Source: Candidatus Uhrbacteria bacterium
GTDB taxonomy: Bacteria > Patescibacteriota > Patescibacteriia > UBA9934 > UBA9568
Length of the DNA: 7,674 nucleotides
Direction of reading: 5' to 3'
Assembly (NCBI GenBank): GCA_003497135.1
Contig: DNKR01000050.1
Span: 11,678 to 19,351 of the forward strand
Position numbers and translations under genes: made by a program. The notes under the pieces are model-generated. The model saw only the letters and a list, made by a program, of their open reading frames with translations, was not told the origin of the DNA and made no database searches. Below are positions 1 through 4,398 of this stretch, piece by piece (the stretch's first letter is position 1; each line of letters starts with the position of its first letter).

Positions 1-24
1 GATCGGCGTCAAAACAACAACCGC

Positions 25-750
25 CTATCTGCTCTTCCTAAACACTTTCAAAAGCGGGCGGTAAATGTCTATATTTTTTTCAATATAAATCTTGTTGCGG
101 ACTTCGCTTGGATTGAAATGCAAATTATTGGCTCCGCGCACAATAACAAACGGAATTTTTTCCAGACCCTCGCCCATTTCATGCACAGCTGAAACCGCAA
201 GAGCGTCAGCGATATTAGCGCGCGTTATTTTCAGTATGCGTCCAAAAATATCCGGCTTGCCGCGATAATCAAAAACCGGCTCAAACCCGAATGATCCGAT
301 AGAAATTCCAAGTGTGCCAGCTCGCAATGGAATAGTGTGGCTGTCTGCGATTATCACGCCAACTTGTTTCAATTTGTATTGCTTGCAAAGCCATTTCCAA
401 ATTTCTTTTGCTGATTTCTGAATTTTCTCCGGCCAAAGAATATAATGGCCCATTGCATTGCTTTCGTCTATTCCGGCCGATGAAATCAGAGTGTTTTCTT
501 TTATTGTAATGGTCGTTCTCTTGCCGAGAATTTTGAGTCCCGGAATATACGCATCGGCCTCGCGACGAATCAGTCGATCTTTATTTTGGTCTTCAATCTT
601 AACGCACCGGCCTTGATGAATGGCTAAAACTTTTGAAGCGATAACAAGTACATCGCCGTTTTTGAGCTTTGGAAGATAACCGCGCATAACAGAAAACAAA
701 TCGTCTTTTGGCGGAATCATTGCGCGTGTTTTGATTGGAATCAAATGCAT
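25..750 (-). CDS. CofE-like coenzyme F420-0:L-glutamate ligase family protein
   Basis: This 241-aa protein matches the CofE family, whose archetype adds L-glutamate to coenzyme F420-0 with GTP. Visible family blocks are GDVLVIASK (residues 32-40), SSAGIDESN (90-98), IADSHTIPLRAGTLGISIGS (135-154), DYRGKPDIFGR (161-171), ADALA (181-185) and a final FVIVRG (201-206). Length is near that of the catalytic domain alone, so there is no FMN-reductase-type C-terminal fusion as in some actinobacterial forms. The ATG is preferred because a TATAAT box lies 13 nt upstream and no SD precedes it, which predicts a leader of only a few bases. The stop is TAG. Nothing else in the window belongs to F420 synthesis. 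Related genes are commonly seen in Patescibacteria that lack the pathway, so the real substrate here is unknown. The family call is firm; the reaction is not. Confidence 0.85.
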   Translation of the reverse strand: MHLIPIKTRAMIPPKDDLFSVMRGYLPKLKNGDVLVIASKVLAIHQGRCVKIEDQNKDRLIRREADAYIPGLKILGKRTTITIKENTLISSAGIDESNAMGHYILWPEKIQKSAKEIWKWLCKQYKLKQVGVIIADSHTIPLRAGTLGISIGSFGFEPVFDYRGKPDIFGRILKITRANIADALAVSAVHEMGEGLEKIPFVIVRGANNLHFNPSEVRNKIYIEKNIDIYRPLLKVFRKSR

Positions 751-763
751 ATCAAGTTTGTAT

Positions 764-769
764 ATTATA
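764..769 (-). promoter_or_regulatory. -10 box (TATAAT) of the CofE-like gene
   Basis: On the minus strand a perfect TATAAT ends 13 nt before the ATG at 750. A start about 7 nt downstream would leave a 5' leader of roughly 6-7 nt. The -35 region 17 nt upstream reads TACAAA, which is a weak match. No SD lies between the box and the ATG. Confidence 0.6.
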
Positions 770-831
770 GCAGATAGAAATAATTATTTGTATTTATTCG
801 TGTCGTTCCGGGCATAATGAAATAAATAACA

Positions 832-854
832 GACGCGTTCTCCTCTCACGCGCC
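832..854 (-). terminator. Weak hairpin downstream of the two-CW gene
   Basis: Reading the minus strand, GGCGCGT pairs with ACGCGTC around a 9-nt loop (7 bp, one G-U pair). TGTTATTTATTT follows, which is T-rich but interrupted. It sits 34 nt after the stop codon of the leftward two-gene operon and before the CofE-like gene on the same strand, so it may limit read-through. The short stem and broken T run keep confidence low. Confidence 0.4.
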
Positions 855-888
855 TGCAAGTCATTCTCGTGTTTTTCGTCCGGAATCC

Positions 889-1191
889 CTACTCGTCCAG
901 AATGCGTCGCAGAGCAATTGGATCATGCATTTCACGACCATGTTCTTCGCGCACTCGCAAGAAAAAATCGCACTGCGAGCACCTATGCTCCTTGTCCGCG
1001 TATGTACCTTGCACTTCTCCGCGGCAGAATGTTCCGGCAACAACCCAACACGCTCGGCCGGAATTGCGCCCTCCGTGCACGCCGTCCAACCTCCGTTCAG
1101 TTGCAGCTGGACAGACGCCGAGCGTTTGGGCTTTTGCCCCGTACGGTTCGCGCCCGCACCTCTTGAACTCCCAACAGTTAGACCTACTCAT
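889..1191 (-). CDS. Two-CW domain protein, small Cys-rich
   Basis: This 100-aa protein has the layout of the two-CW domain family: an N-terminal NCWEFKRCGREP block (residues 5-16) with the first Cys-Trp pair, then GVCPAATE (25-32), LDGVHGG (35-41), GRACWVVAGTFC (45-56) with the second Cys-Trp pair, and a terminal CSQC (71-74). Seven cysteines (C6, C12, C27, C48, C56, C71, C74) suggest metal or cofactor binding, but the family's biochemical role is not established to my knowledge. In other bacteria the same block occurs alone or next to sensory domains. The ATG is supported by AAGGAG 5 nt upstream. The gene begins 12 nt after the stop of the zinc-ribbon gene, so the two are probably co-transcribed. 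It is GC-rich relative to the backbone. A long ORF on the opposite strand is a shadow. Confidence 0.85.
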   Translation of the reverse strand: MSRSNCWEFKRCGREPYGAKAQTLGVCPAATERRLDGVHGGRNSGRACWVVAGTFCRGEVQGTYADKEHRCSQCDFFLRVREEHGREMHDPIALRRILDE

Positions 1192-1196
1192 TGTCG

Positions 1197-1202
1197 CTCC
1201 TT
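1197..1202 (-). promoter_or_regulatory. Shine-Dalgarno AAGGAG of the two-CW gene
   Basis: AAGGAG on the minus strand, 5 nt before the ATG at 1191 and inside the 12-nt gap to the upstream gene. It fixes the start codon and is of the strong type seen only in the island genes of this window. Confidence 0.75.
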
Positions 1203-1203
1203 G

Positions 1204-1695
1204 TCATTGTTGTGTCCCCCTATCTGGTTTTTCAATTGAAACAGCAAGCGGCATTACTTTGCCTCCGCAAAGATCGCACCTGCCTCCTCCGCTGACAACT
1301 CTTGGAGGAATTCTGCAGGTGTTGCAATACACCATGCCGTCTGTTTTTCTGAATATCCACTCCGGAACCCAGAACACCGGCACACTGCGAGCAACATGCC
1401 TGCGCAAACTTGCCGGTCCGCTCAAATGCTCTTCGCTTAGAGTTCCTTGCCGGCTCAAAAGCCATGTGCCTGTAACACGGCAATCATCAAGCTCCAAATG
1501 AACGATGTTTCCTTGGAACTGTTCTGCCAATAGGACACGAAACGACTGCCAGCGCTTTAGCACCTCATCAAGCCCTGCCACAGTAACGAACTCTGGCGTG
1601 AACATGATGATATGGCTCTTACGAATCTCGCTCGGACGAACCAGTTTCAGTTGCCCTCGCAAAACAAGTCCTGTGTCTGTAACATGGTCTTCCAC
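1204..1695 (-). CDS. Hypothetical protein with C-terminal zinc ribbon
   Basis: This 163-aa product is not one I recognise. Its C-terminus has two CxxC knuckles, YCNTC (C124, C127) and RCDLC (C140, C143), separated by 12 residues, which is the spacing of a zinc-ribbon fold. The first 110 residues are a mixed hydrophobic/charged globular region without a membrane segment or known motif; a VHLELDDCRVTGTWLLS stretch lies near residues 65-81. The start codon is GTG, chosen because AAGGAG lies 6 nt upstream (1702-1707 on the minus strand). The stop is 12 nt before the two-CW gene, forming a leftward pair of Cys-rich proteins. A TATTAT box at 1750-1755 may drive both. DNA-, RNA- or protein-binding is plausible from the ribbon alone, but no function can be assigned. 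Confidence 0.75.
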   Translation of the reverse strand: MEDHVTDTGLVLRGQLKLVRPSEIRKSHIIMFTPEFVTVAGLDEVLKRWQSFRVLLAEQFQGNIVHLELDDCRVTGTWLLSRQGTLSEEHLSGPASLRRHVARSVPVFWVPEWIFRKTDGMVYCNTCRIPPRVVSGGGRCDLCGGKVMPLAVSIEKPDRGTQQ

Positions 1696-1701
1696 GGCCT
1701 T

Positions 1702-1707
1702 CTCCTT
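1702..1707 (-). promoter_or_regulatory. Shine-Dalgarno AAGGAG deciding a GTG start
   Basis: AAGGAG on the minus strand lies 6 nt before the GTG at 1693-1695. It is what identifies this GTG as the start of the zinc-ribbon gene. Confidence 0.7.
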
Positions 1708-1749
1708 TGCGTTTGTTTTTGGACGCAGAAAATCTTATCAAAAGAAAAC

Positions 1750-1755
1750 ATAATA
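1750..1755 (-). promoter_or_regulatory. Possible -10 box (TATTAT) for the leftward operon
   Basis: TATTAT on the minus strand, five of six bases of the consensus, about 54 nt upstream of the GTG start. No good -35 is visible 16-18 nt further upstream. The placement leaves a 5' leader long enough to contain the SD, unlike the backbone promoters. Confidence 0.35.
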
Positions 1756-1794
1756 TGCAATTTTAAAAAGGTTGGTCTTGTAGATTTTGGTCAG

Positions 1795-1822
1795 GTAGAT
1801 ACGCGATTTATCGCGTATCTAC
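1795..1822. promoter_or_regulatory. Perfect 12-bp inverted repeat in the divergent intergenic region
   Basis: GTAGATACGCGA is followed by TTTA and then by its exact reverse complement TCGCGTATCTAC. It lies in the 244-nt gap between the leftward zinc-ribbon operon and the rightward Cys/His gene. No T run follows on either strand, which argues against an intrinsic terminator. An extra GTAGAT half-site occurs at 1780-1785, 15 nt before the one that opens the repeat. The position suggests an operator for both directions, but no regulator gene is visible in the window. A structured RNA or a protein-bound cruciform site is also possible. Confidence 0.6.
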
Positions 1823-1861
1823 ATAACAACACACATGCACAGCCATAGGCAGAACATCGCC

Positions 1862-1890
1862 TTGACATATTAACCAAAAAATTGTACCTT
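1862..1890 (+). promoter_or_regulatory. Putative sigma-70-type promoter for the rightward island genes
   Basis: A perfect -35 TTGACA (1862-1867) is followed after 17 nt by TACCTT (1885-1890), a poor -10. It lies 50 nt upstream of the ATG at 1940 and 40 nt after the 12-bp inverted repeat, so a repressor or activator at the repeat could act on it. The strength of the -35 is the main support. Confidence 0.5.
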
Positions 1891-1928
1891 ATTTTGTCCT
1901 GACAAGCCGTTAGGATAAGGTCAAACAC

Positions 1929-1935
1929 AAGGAGG
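1929..1935 (+). promoter_or_regulatory. Shine-Dalgarno AAGGAGG
   Basis: A full AAGGAGG lies 4 nt before the ATG at 1940. It is the strongest ribosome binding site in the window and fixes the start of the 77-aa Cys/His gene. Confidence 0.75.
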
Positions 1936-1939
1936 AACC

Positions 1940-2173
1940 ATGACAAAAGCCCGCCACAATGTCCAATGTCTGAATGGCCATGTCTTCACCGCACCGAGCG
2001 GAAGCAATCTCGAGGCAAGATGCATTGAGCGCGAAGAGGCAGGATTCGTAGACGCGCTGATCCTTGGCTCAAGCGAGTGCGAGATGTGCCTCACCGAACT
2101 GGAAGAACGCGAATACAATGAACGGAGGCGCTTGTTTGTTCATGTCATCTCGTTCGACCCGTTCGAGATCTGA
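1940..2173 (+). CDS. Hypothetical small Cys/His protein (77 aa)
   Basis: I do not recognise this protein. It begins with a QCLNGHVF block (C10, H14), has C28 in ARCIERE, and ends a central segment with CEMC (C47, C50). Together these can supply four or five metal ligands, as in a small rubredoxin-knuckle or treble-clef fold. The second half after the CxxC is charged (LTELEEREYNERRR), probably a helix, followed by a short hydrophobic tail. No signal peptide or membrane segment is seen. The start is set by AAGGAGG 4 nt upstream. It is the first gene of a rightward series, and the 94-aa membrane protein follows after 23 nt with its own SD. The overlapping minus-strand ORF and the +1-shifted ORF lack comparable start signals. 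Confidence 0.7.
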   Translation: MTKARHNVQCLNGHVFTAPSGSNLEARCIEREEAGFVDALILGSSECEMCLTELEEREYNERRRLFVHVISFDPFEI

Positions 2174-2187
2174 TCTCAACCCAACAC

Positions 2188-2192
2188 GGAGG
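2188..2192 (+). promoter_or_regulatory. Shine-Dalgarno GGAGG of the membrane protein gene
   Basis: GGAGG lies 4 nt before the ATG at 2197, in the 23-nt gap after the preceding gene. It supports separate initiation of the second gene on a shared mRNA. Confidence 0.7.
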
Positions 2193-2196
2193 ACAG

Positions 2197-2481
2197 ATGC
2201 CGCACATGTTCACTGCCATTCTGCTTGTCGCTGGATTCGCCCTGACACCCTGGCTTTTCGCCTACCTCAACAGAACAAAACAGCGTCGCGTGTGGCAAAA
2301 AACCGTCATCCTCACTACAATGGCCGCAGTTGGCATGATCTGCAATGGCGCAGCCGCACACTTCCTTCTCATTGAAGGAGCGTCTGTTGTGAAGGCAATA
2401 GCTATCCCGCTTCTCGCAGTCACCATCGAGTTGTTCGTTGGAGCGTGTATTGCGTGGATGAACTCCTTGCCGACAACCTGA
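2197..2481 (+). CDS. Hypothetical small integral membrane protein (94 aa)
   Basis: This unrecognised protein is mostly hydrophobic. Three likely transmembrane helices lie at about residues 4-24, 36-58 and 66-88. A basic loop (NRTKQRRVWQK, about 25-35) between the first two suggests that this loop faces the cytoplasm by the positive-inside rule. There is no cleavable signal peptide pattern and no catalytic motif. The start is set by GGAGG 4 nt upstream; a second ATG at codon 4 is too far from that SD. The gene follows the 77-aa Cys/His gene by 23 nt and ends 5 nt before an 11-bp inverted repeat. It could anchor a neighbouring soluble protein or be a small phage/plasmid-type membrane protein; neither can be shown from sequence. 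Confidence 0.7.
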   Translation: MPHMFTAILLVAGFALTPWLFAYLNRTKQRRVWQKTVILTTMAAVGMICNGAAAHFLLIEGASVVKAIAIPLLAVTIELFVGACIAWMNSLPTT

Positions 2482-2485
2482 CCCT

Positions 2486-2524
2486 AGCCATGAACCGCCA
2501 AGTTCTTTGGACTGGTTCATGGCT
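2486..2524 (+). terminator. 11-bp inverted repeat after the membrane protein gene
   Basis: AGCCATGAACC pairs perfectly with GGTTCATGGCT. The 17-nt loop holds a possible inner CCAA/TTGG stem. It starts 5 nt after the TGA of the membrane protein gene, where a terminator would be expected, but the downstream bases (CACTTCTTGAG) are not a clean T run. It may be a terminator, an mRNA 3'-end stabiliser or an attenuating hairpin before the next ORF. Confidence 0.5.
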
Positions 2525-2586
2525 CACTTCTTGAGACCATTCTAAACCGATCAGAGTGAGCTCAAAGAGCGGACAAAAACACAAAC

Positions 2587-2591
2587 GGAGG
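2587..2591 (+). promoter_or_regulatory. Shine-Dalgarno GGAGG before a GTG at 2601
   Basis: GGAGG lies 9 nt before the GTG at 2601-2603. That GTG opens a frame (VSKRPVRW...) which is Arg-rich and does not look coding after a few codons. The frame shifted by +1 continues as a plausible Cys-rich protein. The SD is thus evidence for a gene here but does not point to the frame that looks coding. Confidence 0.5.
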
Positions 2592-2673
2592 AAACAGGCA
2601 GTGAGCAAGAGGCCTGTTCGTTGGCGCGTTCGTAGAAGCGCGCATTGCCTCTGGCGCAGAAGTACAGCAGGGT

Positions 2674-2787
2674 ATGAACAGGTACGAGACGCGAAACGCC
2701 TGCGCCAAGCTCGGATGCGCGCACTGCAAAAACAAGCTCGAGCAGGAGCGCAAGGTCGTGTACGAAGATGTCTGGGACTTCTTCTAG
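2674..2787 (+). CDS. Short Cys-rich ORF, possibly the 3' part of a frameshifted gene
   Basis: From the ATG at 2674 this frame encodes 37 aa ending in TAG, with a NACAKLGCAHCK block (C10, C15, H17, C18) followed by a charged segment and an aromatic end (VYEDVWDFF). The same frame stays open and protein-like upstream to a TGA at 2602-2604 (for example FVEARIASGAEVQQG), but it contains no ATG, GTG or TTG there and no SD near 2674. The strong SD plus GTG at 2587-2603 lie one base out of frame. Either a single-base change or a +1 frameshift joins them, giving a protein of about 60 aa, or only the 37-aa product is made. Amino-acid plausibility and the Cys cluster, like those of the neighbouring genes, support coding. 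No function is known. Confidence 0.4.
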   Translation: MNRYETRNACAKLGCAHCKNKLEQERKVVYEDVWDFF

Positions 2788-2792
2788 ATCAA

Positions 2793-2809
2793 GCCGGTTC
2801 AATCCCGGC
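2793..2809 (+). other. tRNA T-arm-like hairpin (possible attachment-site remnant)
   Basis: GCCGG, then TTCAATC, then CCGGC form a 5-bp stem with a 7-nt loop that matches the T-arm consensus (GG-TTC-A-A-T-CCC). It begins 5 nt after the stop of the Cys-rich ORF and 6 nt before the terminator stem. No acceptor-stem partner (CCATGAG-like) or D-arm is found upstream, and no CCA follows in place, so it is not a complete tRNA. Integrating elements often use tRNA 3' ends as attachment sites and can leave such fragments; that reading is inference, and chance is possible. Confidence 0.35.
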
Positions 2810-2814
2810 CTCAT

Positions 2815-2866
2815 GGCCTGTAGGACAATCCAATTTCTGGATCCTGCAGGCCGCTTTTTATTTTTC
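2815..2866 (+). terminator. Strong intrinsic terminator at the island's right edge
   Basis: GGCCTGTAGGA pairs with TCCTGCAGGCC (11 bp, one G-U pair). The 16-nt loop contains a further TCCA/TGGA stem. GCTTTTTATTTTT follows. This is a textbook rho-independent terminator closing the rightward small genes before the LCP promoter. Confidence 0.85.
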
Positions 2867-2886
2867 CTGCAATCAACAAAACGACC

Positions 2887-2915
2887 TTGTTAAACAAGAC
2901 AAAACAGCATATAAT
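2887..2915 (+). promoter_or_regulatory. Promoter of the LCP-der-pth operon
   Basis: TTGTTA (2887-2892), 17 nt, then TATAAT (2910-2915). The -10 ends 10 nt before the ATG at 2926, so transcription would start about 3-4 nt before that codon. This makes the mRNA essentially leaderless and rules out the in-frame ATG at 2887, which lies inside the -35 box. Confidence 0.75.
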
Positions 2916-2925
2916 ATTTGCGGAT

Positions 2926-4395
2926 ATGAAGAACATGCACATTAACTTAACAGAAGCTGATTCGCAACAAGAACAAGCGCCAAATAAACACAATGTTTTT
3001 TCTTTTAAGAGAGCATTTTTTGTTTTGTTTATTTTTGTTGCAATTACAGGCGCTTCTCTTTCATACAAAATATCCCGTACCGGAACAGACAACGCAAACA
3101 GCGCCGACGGATCAATTCTTGGTTCAATATTCCGCCTTGTCGGATCAGGCGAAAAATATCTTAAGGGCGAAAAATCAGACAGAACAAATTTTCTGCTTCT
3201 TGGAGTCGGCGGCGCAGGGCATGACGGCCCAGAACTTACAGACACGATTATGTTCGGCAGTTACCGCCCTTCCACAAACGAGATCGGTTTGCTTTCTATT
3301 CCCCGCGATTTAACAGTGCTGATTCCGGGATACGGATACAGAAAAATCAATCACGCTAATGCTTTTGGCGAAAGCGAGCGCGATGGATACGGGCCTGAAC
3401 TTGCATCAAAAACAATTGAAAATATTTTAGGGCAAGAGGTGCACTATTGGGCAAAAGTCGATTTCAATGGGTTTGAATCATTTATAGACGAAATCGGTGG
3501 AATCAATGTTTACATTGAGCGATCATTTTATGACTCGCAATATCCGACAGATGATTATCTCACTCAAACAATTTCGTTTGAACAGGGCTGGACTCAAATG
3601 AACGGCAAAACCGCGCTTGTATACGCTCGTAGCAGACACGGTTCAAACGGAGAGGGGTCTGACTTTGCGCGAAGCAAAAGACAGCAAAATATTTTGACTG
3701 CTGTAAAAGACAAAGTTCTTTCTGCGTCCGTTCTTTTGAATCCTGTAAAAATCAACAGCGTGATTGATGTTCTGCGAGAAAATATCCAAACAAACGCGAG
3801 CGGATGGGAAATATTAAAAATCGCAAAAATGGCGCGCGACATAGACATGGAAAAAATCGCAATGCAAGTGCTTGATGAAAGCCCTGACAGCCCGCTTTAT
3901 GCCGCGAATATAAACGGAGCGTATATGCTTCTTCCAAAAAACGACGATTGGTCAAGAGTCCGTTCAATATCCGCTAATATTTTTACATCTGACGAAAAAA
4001 ATTCTCAAACAGATGGCGTAAAGAACCAGCCAAAATTCGTGCGGGTAGAAATTCAAAACGGCACAGCAATTTCCGGCCTTGCATTTCAAACATCGCAAAT
4101 GCTCCAAGGACAGGGTTTTGATGTTGTAAAAATAGGCAATGCAACAGAGCGTGGATACGACCACACTGTAATCTACGATCTTACAGACGGCCAAAAAACA
4201 GACGAACTAAAAATTCTGCAAAACTTTCTGATGGCGGATGTTTCTGTTTCAGCGGCAGGATGGGTGTTTATGGACGAAATAATTCCAAAAGAAATAACAG
4301 TAACTGATGAAGAAGCACAGGCAAAAACAACAGAAGAAAACATTGATTTTCTCGTAATACTCGGCGAAAACTCGTCGCATGTGGCAAGCAGATAA
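2926..4395 (+). CDS. LytR-CpsA-Psr (LCP) family protein with LytR_C domain
   Basis: LCP enzymes sit in the cytoplasmic membrane with the catalytic domain outside and transfer glycopolymers from lipid carriers to peptidoglycan or other envelope acceptors. The protein (489 aa from this start) has a short cytoplasmic N-terminus, one membrane helix at about residues 29-47, and the LCP domain at about 85-265. That domain includes NFLLLGVGG, the ELTDTIMFGS aspartate block, SIPRD, and ALVYARSR followed by DFARSKRQQ, which contribute the arginines and aspartates that bind the pyrophosphate lipid. A LytR_C domain follows from about 372 (VRVEIQNGTAISGLA). An upstream in-frame ATG at 2887 would add 13 residues, but it overlaps the -35 box, so 2926 is preferred. 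It is the first gene of an operon; der begins 3 nt after its stop. Its acceptor polymer here is unknown. Confidence 0.88.
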   Translation: MKNMHINLTEADSQQEQAPNKHNVFSFKRAFFVLFIFVAITGASLSYKISRTGTDNANSADGSILGSIFRLVGSGEKYLKGEKSDRTNFLLLGVGGAGHDGPELTDTIMFGSYRPSTNEIGLLSIPRDLTVLIPGYGYRKINHANAFGESERDGYGPELASKTIENILGQEVHYWAKVDFNGFESFIDEIGGINVYIERSFYDSQYPTDDYLTQTISFEQGWTQMNGKTALVYARSRHGSNGEGSDFARSKRQQNILTAVKDKVLSASVLLNPVKINSVIDVLRENIQTNASGWEILKIAKMARDIDMEKIAMQVLDESPDSPLYAANINGAYMLLPKNDDWSRVRSISANIFTSDEKNSQTDGVKNQPKFVRVEIQNGTAISGLAFQTSQMLQGQGFDVVKIGNATERGYDHTVIYDLTDGQKTDELKILQNFLMADVSVSAAGWVFMDEIIPKEITVTDEEAQAKTTEENIDFLVILGENSSHVASR

Positions 4396-4398
4396 TAT

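Noticed and set aside
869..1501. 210-aa plus-strand ORF
   Set aside because: It lies antisense to the two-CW and zinc-ribbon genes, which have good SDs and recognisable Cys motifs. The plus-strand product is Ser/Pro/Arg-rich without domains, and no SD precedes its start.
2165..2177. GAGATC-t-GATCTC small palindrome at the end of the 77-aa gene
   Set aside because: It has only 6-bp arms with a single-base centre and overlaps the stop codon. There is no T run or repeat partner, so it is likely chance.
2725..2820. Complete tRNA (an Arg-TCT-like anticodon loop was considered) or tmRNA 3' end
   Set aside because: The anticodon-like loop would have 8 nt, no acceptor or D-arm pairing is found, the ORF stop lies within it, and no tag-peptide region or CCA is present.
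2556..2945. 129-aa plus-strand ORF
   Set aside because: It reads through the T-arm-like hairpin, the intrinsic terminator and the LCP promoter. It is Arg-rich in a GC-rich stretch, which is typical of a wrong frame. Only its GTG/SD at 2587-2603 was kept as a signal.
2811..3245. 144-aa minus-strand ORF
   Set aside because: It is antisense to the LCP N-terminus and the terminator/promoter region, with no start signal and no domain.
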